Below, one piece after another: positions 1-44,293 of a stretch of 64,000 bases of DNA. Below the pieces are notes generated by a model that saw only the letters and a program-made list of their open reading frames with translations, was not told the DNA's origin and searched no databases. The first letter of the stretch is position 1, and the number at the start of each line of letters is the position of its first letter. The stretch is from Monoplex corrugatus. Taxonomy: Eukaryota > Mollusca > Gastropoda > Littorinimorpha > Ranellidae. The translations under genes were made by a program, and so were the position numbers. The DNA lies in NCBI GenBank assembly GCA_030674185.1, contig CM060307.1, positions 45,108,681 to 45,172,680 on the forward strand, given 5' to 3'.

Positions 1-284
1 ACTGGTGCATGTGTGTGTACGTGTGTGTGTGTATGTGCATTTACATGTATGTGTTTTCTCACCTCACTAAAAGACGTGAAGAGTTGACTAATTTTACAAC
101 AATAACCAAACCAAAACAAAAAAAACAAACCCAGTTTAAGTTTCATGTGATAACAGTCCCCACATTCAAACCTTTATTTACAATACCCTGACAATTTGTA
201 ATCAAATGCCACAGTTTGTCTGTCCATACATAAACTGTTATGCAATCTCACTAACAGGAAACTATCAACGTTTCTAAAACTCAC

Positions 285-33218
<32,934 letters not shown>

Positions 33219-33545
33219 TGCCCCTGGTTATTGTCAACTGTGATACCTCTCCAGCTTTGTTCTTGATCTTGTTGGAAGTCTTTCGTATCTGTTGCTATAA
33301 AGGGGAAAAAAGGTAAAGCACCAATCATTTCTTTATTAAACTTCTTCAATGCAAATATGTTCTGGTACATACTAATAATTTGTTACATATCTTTCCAAGG
33401 ATGTACTGGTCTGTTCACATCACAGGACTTTTCCTTTTTCCATCTTTGAGCTGGGGAATCCCAAGTTACATGCACCACAAAGCTTTATCCATATACATGA
33501 ATTATGCGTAATACCAGCAGCCAGTTACACTTTGTTACATGGTGA

Positions 33546-33776
33546 TTGCATTGGCATGTTTGTAAGTACCCCTCCAGAGATTTTTACTGTCTTGCTACCA
33601 AAATGGCTGACAATGAATCTCAGCCTGGTCCAAGTGCTGTGGAAAGGCAGCATGTTGCCGAAGATTTTAGCTATTTCATCATAACCATTGGACATGTTTT
33701 ACAAATCTGTGATGACCCAGCCTCAGAACTAGGCAAGAATTTGTCCGACAAGTCAGCCACAGAGAGGGAAAGTTAA
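33546..33776 (+). other. Unrecognised open frame, possibly retroelement-derived
   Basis: A 76-codon frame with MADNESQPGPSAVERQHVAE at an internal ATG (33603). I do not recognise it. It ends just before a 60-bp tandem duplication (about 33786-33905, GGAAGCACTGTTC units) and lies upstream of the LINE RNase H relic on the same strand. Confidence 0.2.
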
Positions 33777-33899
33777 AAGAAGGTGGAAGCACTGTTCACA
33801 TCAGTCACTTACTGGCAATGAGTCAGTATAACAGCACAGCCTATGTGGGAAGCACTGTTCCCATTAGTCACTTCCTGGCAATGAGACAGTATGACAGCA

Positions 33900-34650
33900 T
33901 AGCAGAAATTCAGCTACTCATGGAGCAACTAAGCTGCAACCCCAAAGACATAATCATATACATGGATGGCTCAAATCTGGCCAGGGCGTCACTGTCAAAC
34001 AGAATGGAAACACCAAACATGAAGAAAACGCTACACATGATTTCACAACCTTCAGTCTGGCGATGGAAATCGAGGCAGTCACACATGTACTACAATGGCT
34101 AACCTCACTGGATAATGACATGAAAGAAAGCCAAGCCTTCATCCTGCCTGACTCAATGAATCTACTTCAAAAAGTGCAAAATGGAGTATGTACCCCAAAA
34201 TGGCACAAAGCAATGAACAGTATCAATCTGAAAAGTCTCATGTGGATCTACTGTCCTGGACACACTGATGTTAAGGGAAATGAACGCGCCAATAAACTTG
34301 CAAGCAATGCCACTACAACAAAAATTCTCCATCTGGGAAAGTCTGAGGTCCTTAGACGCTTCAAACCATATCTTCGTGAACAAAATATGAGTCATCATAC
34401 CATCAAACGTCTTAACCCAAAAAGGAAGTAGAACCATATCTTCGTAAACAAAATATGAGTCATCATACCATCAAACGTCTTAACCCAAAAAGGAAGTAGC
34501 CGGAAATCCACTATGAAAGGAAAAACAAGAGCTATCATTAATCAGACCAACATTGGTATCATCTCAAAAGTAACACTGCAGAGACTCTTACAGCATAGCA
34601 TGGAAAGTATTTGGGCTTTTCCTGGAACAGAGATAAAGGAAAAGTGAAGA
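33900..34650 (+). pseudogene. LINE RNase H relic (Nimb/I-like), 3' end
   Basis: Frameshifted RNase H: IIIYMDGSNLARA (first Asp), MEIEAVTHVLQWL (Glu), FILPDSMNLLQKV (Asp), LMWIYCPGHTDVKGNERANK (final Asp). Downstream are STMKGKTRAIINQTNIGIIS and SIWAFPG, as commonly follows RNase H in these LINEs. A 68-bp tandem duplication at 34361-34498 repeats the segment ending KRLNPKRK plus stop. Confidence 0.78.
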
Positions 34651-35275
34651 AAAGAAACAGACAACTGAAGAACAAGCAAGTTTGCCAAACCATCTGTGTG
34701 TGTGTTTGTGGGCTGTTTGTTGATTGTTATCCAGATATGTCTGTAAGTTTGTCATGATATGTATATATGGGTGTCTCCTCTTTGCTGGTGTTGTTGATGT
34801 TGTTTCTGCTGTTGTTGTAGCTGTTGTTGTCAGCCATCATGCTGTGTCGATATGGGTATGTATGAATATATATGTCTGTGTGTGGGCATATGGATATATG
34901 CATATATTTACTGTAATTTGTTATTTTCACCTCTAACCTGTTTATTTATCTACATACTCCTTTATTTTGTACTCATTTATTCAACTACTTACTTCTTATT
35001 CACTTACTCACTCACTTGCTTGCTTGCTTGCTTATCCACTTACTTATTTACTTATTAACTTACTTATTTACTTACTTACCTATCTATGATTAACTTTGGT
35101 TTTGTTTCTTTTTTGTTTGTTTGTTTGGCTTTGTTTTGTTTTTCATTTGTGCAAAAGCAACAGTTACCGCATGTTGTGCACAGTAATGACTAAAGAAAAC
35201 ACACAATGACTGTCCATGTGTCGGGGGCACTTAAAATCTATGAGGGGGCCCTCAAAAATCCAAAAATCTAATGCG
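34650..35275. other. Intergenic, T-rich simple sequence
   Basis: TTGTTG, TACTTA/CTTGCTTG and GTTTGTTTG-like simple tracts; no gene. Confidence 0.5.
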
Positions 35276-35520
35276 GGCCTCAGTAGCTCAGTTGGTTTGA
35301 GCGTCGGATTCTCTTGCTAATGGTTGTGGGTTAAAATCCCGGGGTGCGCTACATTAAAACTGGCCTTCTTACTGTCCCATCTTAACATCAGTGTTGTTCT
35401 GATGGTGTCAGTATAGGATTAGATAAAAGTCCTCCTTCCCCCACTTCCCTGGGATGGTTTTCCCCGTCGGCCATATCACCTGAGGTGGGTGTCAACGTAA
35501 AAACTGAACCAAATCAATCA
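35276..35520 (+). mobile_element. tRNA-derived SINE
   Basis: A pol III A box (TAGCTCAGTTGG, 35284-35295) and a B-box-like GGTTAAAATCCC (35329-35340) lie 45 bp apart in a tRNA-like head starting GGGCCTCAG. A body of about 170 bp ends in AATCAATCAAAAATC. It is not an intact tRNA: there is no matching acceptor stem and the anticodon arm is poor. A further decayed repeat follows to about 35725, ending GAAGGAAGAAGAAGAAGAAG. Confidence 0.68.
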
Positions 35521-35725
35521 AAAATCTAAATCTCCAAACAGCTGCGGCACTGCTGGTAGGGGCTTGATCCCGGGTACCTCCAAGGAAATCAGACTGGCTC
35601 AGTTGGAGTTGCGAAAATGTTCCAAATCCTCACAACAGCGCAATCTTCGGCAGTCTCCCCAAACTACGACAAAACCATCAGCAGAATGATGTTGGCCGTA
35701 TGAAGGAAGAAGAAGAAGAAGGGTC

Positions 35726-37300
35726 CCCGGAATCCTGAGAAATCAAACCTGTTGTAAACACTGCAATTACCCTACCCGGGCAAAAATCGTCTGGCAAATT
35801 CAATTTTTAATTGAAAACGCAAGCAAAACATTACACTTGGCACTAAAGGGGTTAAAAACAAACAAATAAATAAAAGAAAAAACCAACAGCATATAAGAGA
35901 GGGAGAAGAGGGATGCCAGATCATCAGATGGTAGTATTATTATAATTATTATAATTTTAATTTATAGTACGTAGGCACAAAACGACAAAGAATTTCACTG
36001 AAATGATTTCTCGATCATGCCACCAAAGAAAACAGATGATATAGCTTGTCAAAATTGGTTTACAACAGAGATAGATAAAAGAAAAATTAACAGTCATACA
36101 ATTCAGTGCAATAACAAAATGACCAGGAGATGAGAAGGATAGTGTGGGGGATAAAGCTACGCATCAAAAAAGAACGATTTTCGCGCGATCTCCAGTCAAG
36201 CTTTTTTGATGATCCAAAATCACGAACTTAAATTACTTTACAACACTACAATAAAGCCGAAAAAACGCAAGAAAATCACAGAAAACGTACAAATTACATA
36301 CGTCATTCCATTTAATAAACATTTGTTCAATTGTCATTGCCTTATTACCTTTCGCTTCTGTTACTCTGCTGGTGAAACGTTGCTAAGTCGCCATGATAGG
36401 TCGTCCCTAACAAAGTAGCTACACAGATAATAAATAGTAGTATATAATTTGTTGATATTTTTAAATAGAGAGCAGCAAAATTCTAGAGAACTACTGTAGT
36501 GAATACGAAATATTTTTTAAAATTAGAATGTTATCATCATATTGACGATGCGTTGTTTCTTATTTTATAACAAATTATCACACACAATGTATTAACTGCT
36601 CGCCTAAGCGCCAATTAGAGATTAAGACTAGACTTGTTTTGTCGATATACAACTATATACTGGTCATCGGCATCTTCGAAAACGCAGGTAATTCAAACTG
36701 TCCATGGCTTTCTTAACATGTTCTGTGACAATACTCCAGAACTATCGAAACTGATCGACTGCACTGAATTTTATGTGTAACCAACTTGTGACAGTTAAAT
36801 TGTGTGGTTCACCGTTCAACTGTTTCCAAAACAACGGTACGCAGTTGCCGAGTTAAGAGTTGACATCTCATCTGTCGACCACCAGCCGATTGTTTTTAAT
36901 GCTTCGTTTACTTAATTTTTTCTTTTATATAGTGGCAAATGTAAACTTTATCATTCCATTTTCATCTCCACACCTAGCTAGCTTTTTGCGCCCCTCACCC
37001 CCCACTGTTTTCCGTCGAAACATAATGATAATCAAGTTGGTTTCAGCGACATACACAGCAGATCCAGATCCAGATCTCGCACATCTTTCCACGATATAGC
37101 AGTTCCATAAAACTTCCACCACAAGATTTCATTAAAAAATTTCGTACACATAACACAAAGCGCTTTAAAGGGGTAGAACTAGACTAGGGCTAGTGCTGTG
37201 ACCAGTCACTGAACGTAGTGTTGAGGATGATATCATCATGCAGAATAACCTGATTTCCAATATGCAGAAAAATTGGGCTGTAAAGCTTACATTTGCCACA

Positions 37301-37353
<53 letters not shown>

Positions 37354-37435
37354 ACAAACACACACACACACCCCACATGTGTGTATGTGTGAATTATTAT
37401 TACACACACACACACATGTAACAGCGTAACATCCA
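35726..37435. other. Intergenic, no gene recognised
   Basis: A/T-rich sequence with no convincing exon, between the start of the minus-strand dynein-like gene and CCDC34. A (CA)n tract lies at 37302-37368. Either gene's promoter or a 5' untranslated exon of CCDC34 could lie here, but no core promoter was recognised. Confidence 0.4.
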
Positions 37436-38105
37436 TGCTGCAAGAACTAGGTTGGGAATCACGGCGGAACAGGCAAAGGCTAACTTTCATGTGTAAGATT
37501 GTTAATGGCACTGTGGACATCCCCCCCAGACAATTTCCTTAAGAAAGGACCCACCAAAACAAGATCAACCCACCAACACAAATTTGTTCATCTCAGCTTC
37601 TCTTCTGACCCATACAAGTTCAGCTTCTTCCCATCAACCATTCCCGCCTGGAACTCCCTGCCTGCAACAGCAGCAGAGGCTCCCTCCTTGGTATCATTCA
37701 AGAGGGAGCTTAACAAAATCCCAGTTTAGACTCCCCCCACCCCCACCCCCAACTAGCCTAGCGGTAAATAAAGGATAGGGTTGTGCTGGTCCAGATCTAG
37801 ACCTGGGGGTCGCTACGATTACCGGATAAGCCTGTCCAGATACCAGGTTGGGCTAGTTGGGTCCCCCCTCCCACTTTTTTTTTTTTTCAGCCTGCCGCAA
37901 CACGCTGCCCCGGAGCTGAACTCAGGAGTAATCAGTTGGGGTTTTGAGGCCACCTTAGATCCCCCTTTATCCTTTTGTTGTCCCAAATAGACCTGTTTTT
38001 GTGTTTTATCCTATGCCTCTGCGCACACAGGTCAACAATAATCAAGGATGACGGTTGACCTTACATATTGAAGATTGAAGATATATATATATATATATAT
38101 ATATA
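37436..38105 (+). mobile_element. LINE 3' fragment ending in (AT)n
   Basis: The C-terminus of a LINE pol: RRNRQRLTFMCKIVNG-like start, then FSFFPSTIPAWNSLPATAAE and SLVSFKRELNKIPV before a stop at 37727. A 3' UTR of about 350 bp ends GAAGATTGAAGATATATAT. FFPSTIPxWNSLP is a common end of jockey/CR1-related pol proteins. Confidence 0.78.
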
Positions 38106-38109
38106 TAGT

Positions 38110-39725
38110 AATCACATTAATTTGTAAATACCAGTGAAATGGATCTACTGTTTGCAAAACCAGATTTTTTTTTATGCTGCTGAACCCAGGGACCGATTAT
38201 ATTTTGGTGGGACTGGTACGATTTTTGTGGCCGAAAAAGAAAAGAATTTCCCAGTTTCAGCTGCTAACTACTTATCACACTGTTCAGTGAACACTGCGAC
38301 TAGACATGATGGAGGCAAAAGAAAAAGTGAACAGCTGACACAAGCAAAGACACACTTGCACAGAGCAGCAGACGAACATGACCGTTACTGTTCAGGCGGA
38401 AGGCGAGAGTGATCTCCCCTGCTTTAATCAAAAATTCATGAGGAAATATCAGTCTTTTTCTGACACGTGAATATCGTAAGATCACAGTCTCAATACCCCC
38501 ACTTGATCAAAACAATTTCACTCACTCATTCAATAACCATACAGTAATTAAGCAGATCAATACTAACTAAACATTGTCTAAGCAGATCAAAGCTGCAACA
38601 TGAAACTGAAAGAAAGTATACGTTTTACATCTTAAGTAATACAACATTTTTCAGCGCAACATTTGTTTTCATATTACAGCATCTGGTTTCACAAAAATCT
38701 CTACTTTACAAAAATGAGTGTTTTGAACTTGTATGCAGGACTGTATCTGTCATAGCCCACAAAAAATCCCCTTTTTTTTTCATCTCACATCCAGTTTCTG
38801 CTTCTGCTGAGAGTACACATAACAGCCGAAACCAAAAACTCGCATATTGGAAATATTTGGTCTGCGGCCTGTCAGTGCCTAGCATTGAAGCATCTGTTGC
38901 AATTGTATAAAGCTGTGTATACTGCATATGGCCACAACTCTTTTGGAAGACTCTTTTCAATGAGCATGCATCTACCCATTTCAAAGATTGTGTGCCGCTT
39001 GAGAAACACTGCCTCCCACATGGTTTTTCAGATATTAATGGGCAGAGAGTTTTAATTCCATGCAGTAGGACTTTTTAGGCATGTTGAAAATTTTCAGCCA
39101 TAAAATTACATGTCTGAACTTGAAAGGAAATGACAGTCATAGTTTAAAATGTCATTTAAAGGATCATTTGTTAGTTACATGTCTAAACTTGAAAGTAAAT
39201 AACAATCATGGTTTAAAAAGTCATTTAAAGGACCACTTATTGGGCTCATAGCTGTTACATTCAGTTAAACTAGTACTCCTGCCATGTGTTATTGCGAATT
39301 TACTCTTCCACTCAGTCCAGCCATTGTACACAAACTCATCCCTCCTGACCTCATTCTGTCCCCTCTCACACTCAGAACTCCTCCCTTCTCCTCCCAACCA
39401 TCCACATGTCAGGAGAAACTTTGGCATGTTAGTTCCTGAAATTGTACAGGAATTTTCCAAAATGGGCATTTACTAGGTACTGCACTCTATGATACTTTGT
39501 GGTATTACTACTATAACAACTACTGACTTACCGTTATTGTTATATTCTCATTGTTGTTAAGGGTTGGCATGTATTCCTTGACATGTGTCTGCCTCTGTAT
39601 CTCATGCTAGTTTTATAATGCATATGATCAGTTAAATCATTTTGCCCAACATCATTTGTCAATCAGTTAGAACTGACAAATGATGCTGGGCAAAATAATT
39701 AAAAGGGAAAAAAAAGCAGATGATC
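38110..39725. other. Intergenic, no gene recognised; one 73-bp tandem duplication
   Basis: ACATGTCTGAACTTGAAAGG at about 39108 is repeated as ACATGTCTAAACTTGAAAGT at about 39177. No exon was recognised. Confidence 0.4.
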
Positions 39726-39729
39726 ATTA

Positions 39730-40320
39730 ACAGAACATGTACTACGGCCTTTGCTGGTGGGTCTACCTACTTTGACTTTCATCTGGAACCTTCTCCCCCA
39801 TGGGGTTACCTTGGGCTCTTTCAATATGGTATCCTCCCTTCTTGAAATTTTGTGCTAGAAATGTGTTCTCTTTTCTCTCGCTCCCTTTGTTTCTGCCTTG
39901 CATCTCTGCCTATCATTTTTGCTTTGCTGGCCTATTCACCTGTATATTTTCCATAAAGCCTTACATACTTCTCTTAGGATTGATAATTGAGCAAATACAT
40001 TAACTGTATTATTGGCTCTAGGACATATGATGAGCAGAAGCAATTTTCGATCATTTAAGCCAGTTTTCATAAAGTATGTTTTAATTTAATGTAATGTACC
40101 CAGTTATGTTTATGTGTTTGTTTTCAGGTTTGTTTTATTAAACCACCTGGTGATAAATTGGATGGAATGATCAACGCTAGGAGAATATCTTTAGATTATG
40201 TTTTTTTTGTTTTTGTTTTTTTGTTTTATTTTTTCAGGTTTAAATAGATGTTGAGATGGTTATAGCCCTGATATGGCTCTGTGCAGTCGGCTGGACTTGA
40301 AACAGTAATGATAACTGAAA
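39730..40320 (+). mobile_element. LINE 3'-UTR fragment, copy 1
   Basis: Shares a 580-bp layout with 49930-50515: CATGGGGTTACCTTGGGCTC, TTTTGTGCTAGAAATGTGT, ATTCACCTGTATATTTTCC, GGTGATAAATTGGATGGAAT and CCTGATATGGCTCTGTGCAG followed by TCGGCTGGACTTGAA. The closing block is typical of a molluscan LINE tail. Confidence 0.7.
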
Positions 40321-40540
40321 CCCTCAACCTTTTTCTAATACAAGAAGAATCAGAATTAGAAATTAGATGATATGTAGTTTTGTTCTGAATTGTACTTGCC
40401 CCATTTGCATAACTGTGTGAAACAGACTTGGTGGTGTTCAAACAAATTAATCATGATGCTTACTTTGTACAACTCCAGTGTTTAATAATGTACAATTTTC
40501 CTCAGAGAATGTTGGGTTTTGTGGTTGTCCAGAGGTGTCA

Positions 40541-40605
40541 TAACTGAAAATGGAACTTGACTGTGTGAGCATAGAACTGAAAATGGAACTTGACTATGTG
40601 AGTGT
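40541..40605 (+). repeat. 32-bp tandem duplication before CCDC34 exon
   Basis: AACTGAAAATGGAACTTGAC plus TRTGTGAG occurs twice, ending 11 bp before the acceptor of the first coding CCDC34 exon. Confidence 0.85.
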
Positions 40606-40616
40606 TGTACTTTCAG

Positions 40617-40894
40617 CAAATCATGTCAGCCAGACCGCGCCCTGTGACTGCAACAGTGACCAAGCCCCCATGGATGCAGATCCCAGATGCAGATGCTGCC
40701 ATGTACCGACAGAACTCTCTGACCTCCAATGGGTCCACAGCATCATTGACGTCAGTCCTCGATCATGACAGCTATGTTAGTGAACCAGAATACGAGGAGG
40801 GAAAGCATGCTGAAACCTTGGATGAACCACTCCCTAACAGCATGGGGGATGCTCAGTCTAGAGTTCGTTTTGAAGATCAGCCCAAGAAGTTAAG
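40617..40894 (+). CDS. CCDC34: CCDC34 first coding exon
   Basis: Acceptor GTTGTACTTTCAG, six 5'-UTR bases, then ATG (40623). It encodes MSARPRPVTATVTKPPWMQI, then an acidic Ser-rich region to DQPKKL. Donor TTAAG|GTATGG. Because it begins with an acceptor, at least one upstream untranslated exon should exist. Confidence 0.75.
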
Positions 40895-42118
40895 GTATGG
40901 TATGTTTCAGAATACGCAGATCAGTCAAATGCATGCATACAGAATACACTTTCAACTCGTCTGTAAGATGGATATTTCAGTGCTGATTTAATGAACAGAA
41001 ATGGTGCCATACCATCATTTATTGCGATTAATTTTTTTGCTTGAAATCTTTGTTGTTGTTGTTTTTCTTTTTCAAAAAAAGTTTTGTTTGATTGTTTTTG
41101 TTTTGATTTAAGATAAATTATATATCAAATACATCAAAATATTCCAATTAGACATTTAGACAGGCTTTCAAAATGTAAGTTAGGAGGTACTGCAAGTTTT
41201 GGTTAAAAGTTTAGCATAGTTGCATGTTAAAAGTTTAGTGTAGTTACAAGGGACAGCGATCAGAATAGTACACTGCATGTTTTTTGATAGCATCATGTTT
41301 TGTGGTATTTTCATAAAATTTCTGTTAAAAATGTGAGACTTGTTGAAAATCTGTTGGACTATCTTAACTTCCCTGGTTGATAACCTAGATGGCTTCCTCA
41401 TGTGTCGGGGTAATTTCATCTCTATCTGAGGGTATGAAACACTGAATTGTAAACAAGCAATACAAATTCATGTTTTTGGTTGATAGATAGGTGGTGGTTA
41501 TCGTTAATGTTTGCTGACTTTGTTATAAAACTTAGAAAATCAGCAGGTTATTATTGAATTAAGTTCTTTCTTTCTGTGTCTACAGAAAAGTAAAACGGCA
41601 CACAGTGGAGTCAGTGGATAATCTGAGACGAAGTATTTCTACAGACTCAGGGTTGTCTGCATGGGAGATTTGGCTCATTCAGAAAGCAAAAGAAGAGAGA
41701 AAGTTACGTCAACAAGCCTCGCAACAAAAGAAGCAGGAAAAAGAAGCTAGGCTTGCAAAGGAAAAAGAAAAGCAATTGAAAGACCAAAAGGCAGAGGAAG
41801 CAAGACAGGAATGGCTGCAGAAGAAGTATACTCAAGAGAAGCTTCACAAAAAGATGGATAAATTAAAGATCCAGCATCAGAAACAAATAAAACAGGATCA
41901 GGAGGAAGCAATCCGCAGGAAAGCAGATGTCATATTTAAAGAATGGGTAGAAACTAAGCAACGTGAAGAGAAGGAGCGTCATCAGAAAACAAAGGAGAAA
42001 ACTCAAAGAGAGCATGAAGCCAAACAAGCCCGACAAGAACAGGCTGAGCAGAGGTATCAAGAATGGCTGAAGAGAAACAAGAAAAGGCCTCAGTCTGCTC
42101 CTTCAAAGCAAGTCACAG
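40617..42118 (+). CDS. CCDC34: Coiled-coil domain-containing protein 34 (two exons seen)
   Basis: Two exons, 40617-40894 and 41586-42118, join in phase 2 to about 268 codons from the ATG at 40623. After an acidic, Ser-rich N-terminus comes the family block GLSAWEIWLIQKAKEERKLR. A Lys/Glu/Gln-rich coiled coil follows with repeated EW(L/V)xxK units (EWLQKK, EWVETK) ending YQEWLKRNKKRPQSAPSK. Human CCDC34 has the same order. CCDC34 is linked to sperm flagellum formation and intraflagellar transport. The conserved C-terminal exon (PWKPI region) was not found, so the gene is incomplete here or continues within the region of the convergent minus-strand gene. Confidence 0.85.
41586..42118 (+). CDS. 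CCDC34: CCDC34 coiled-coil exon
   Basis: Acceptor TTTCTGTGTCTACAG, donor CACAG|GTAAGA, 533 bp. It carries the SAWEIWL block and the whole coiled coil. Confidence 0.88.
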
Positions 42119-42361
42119 GTAAGAGCTATATATATATATTTTTAAACTAGAGTTTGGTAAGACTTTTGTGTTTGTTTTATTTGATGGTGCATGTTTCCAC
42201 CCTCAGATTCTGTATTGTATCAGTGGTGACACTGACTAGGAAAAGGAAGTGATCTTATCGACGAACGTGGAATGATTATTAAGCAGTCTTTTTTTTTTTA
42301 AGATACTCTTTTAAAAAAATGTTTCATTGTCAAAGTTTCAAACAACATGCAACACACCCAT

Positions 42362-42511
<150 letters not shown>

Positions 42512-42712
42512 TGTGCCTGTTCATGTTTGTCAGGTCAACATTTCAGTTGTACAGACATCCTCAGAAAAATCAAAACACAAAGGAAATAATTAATCCAAAG
42601 ACATCTTAAGCAAAACACATGCACAGGCGTGTAATCAAAAGATAATGATATGGTGTTCCAGTGGAACATGGAAAAGTAAAATAAACCACAAGTCCAATGG
42701 ATGAGTTCTTTT

Positions 42713-42718
42713 TTTATT
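42713..42718 (-). terminator. Polyadenylation signal AATAAA of the ankyrin/Dpy-30 gene
   Basis: AATAAA on the minus strand lies about 20 nt after the TGA at 42740-42738, which supports this being the last exon. Confidence 0.65.
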
Positions 42719-42737
42719 TAAGATCGTTGTTCCTCTT

Positions 42738-42973
42738 TCACATCTGAACCATTTTAGTCTTGTTCTTATGGTACATGTAGAGCCACTGAGCCAGATACTC
42801 AATGGGGTCTGAGGGCTGTTTCTCCACAATCTCAGCTAAGGCGAGCGTCAGAACCCTACCCAGGTGTTGTGCAATGTACTGTCCGTTTGCTGTTGTTGAC
42901 AATGGTGCTTGCCTGTCGGTACAGTGCCAAGCGTTCTTGTCCATTGATGCTTTTGGCTCCTGTTTGGAAGCCT
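42738..42973 (-). CDS. Ankyrin/Dpy-30 gene, last exon (Dpy-30 motif)
   Basis: Acceptor TTTTATCAAACAG, stop TGA at 42740-42738. After a polar linker comes the Dpy-30 motif: GQYIAQHLGRVLTLALAEIV then EKQPSDPIEYLAQWLYMYHK. The DPxxYLAxxL form is the family hallmark. Confidence 0.85.
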
Positions 42974-43044
42974 CTGTTTGATAAAACAAGAATTTATTTG
43001 ATGAAAAGGGGACATTGTACATAACATGTTCACACATGTATGCA

Positions 43045-43110
<66 letters not shown>

Positions 43111-44145
43111 CCACTCACATAAACAACACAACACAACACACACACTCACTAATGCACGCACACACGCACGCACACACATACGCACTTTGAAGGTAAGAAT
43201 ATAGATGTGTTAACAAAATAACTCCTAAAGAGAATTTTTGACTTGATGCTTTCAAAAGGAGAGAGCGCTGTTTTCCCATTGTTTTGGACTTCTCCCAGAT
43301 TTGTCGCTGTTGTTGTTTTTTGTTTGTTTTTGTTTTAGTGTTTGTTTTTTTTATGTCAGAGGGCCGAGATGTATGCAGACTGAAATGATGCAAATACTCA
43401 TTTCCCACATGTTGGATCTGATCCAGTGCATTCTGTTCCACGTGTCTAGAGAGCTCAGTGAAATTACAAAATGAAGTGATTCGTGTGAATGGTTCTTGCT
43501 GTTCTCTTTTTAAACTTTGCTCAGTACAAGCTGTGTTCTGAAGAAAAATTCTAAAACAAATAGTGTAAATTCATGTTGTTCATGTGTTAACCCTATGATT
43601 CCTGCACCCTATACACCAGCATCTTGCATTGTCAACCATGCTAGCAGAAAAACAAAAACTAAACCCTTTGACTCCCTCACCCTATCCACAAGCTTCCTGC
43701 AGGAAACTGGTAGATAGGGTGAAGGAGTCAGAGGGTTAAGTTTTTGCAGTTGGTTGATAGGATGCAGAAGTCAAAGGGTTAAACTGAATTCACATGTGGC
43801 TGAATTGGCCACTGTTTTGCTGATGAATAAATTTAATCTGAAATTTAGTCTTCAGTTCCTCCTATCATGGTGTCCTGGTTTGGGTGCGAGTTGTAGGCAA
43901 GGAGATATGAAAGAATTTAGTCATTAGTTCTACTTTTTCTATACTTTGAGCTGGAAGACATGTCAAGATAAAAGCATCAAAATTCAAAGTGTGAGTATTT
44001 ATATTAGCATTGTGCTATTTCCCCCCCCCCCCTTCCCCCACCTACAAGAAAAAAACAATAAATTGGAGTTACTTTCTTTCATACTGAACATGGCATAGTT
44101 TGGTATCAGTTTATATATTCAAATAATAAAGTAATATTTTTTTCC

Positions 44146-44185
<40 letters not shown>

Positions 44186-44254
44186 GTCTCTCTCTGTATC
44201 ATCTTCTCTCTGTCTCTGTCTGTCACTATCTATGTCTGTCTCTCTGTCTCTCTC

Positions 44255-44293
<39 letters not shown>

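Noticed and set aside
35276..35350. A tRNA gene
   Set aside because: A and B boxes are present, but no acceptor-stem pairing closes and the B box is degraded; it is the head of a SINE.
38134..38412. 92-codon plus-strand frame as an upstream CCDC34 exon
   Set aside because: No acceptor/donor pair joins it in phase to the 40617 exon, which already has its own start codon; no family similarity.
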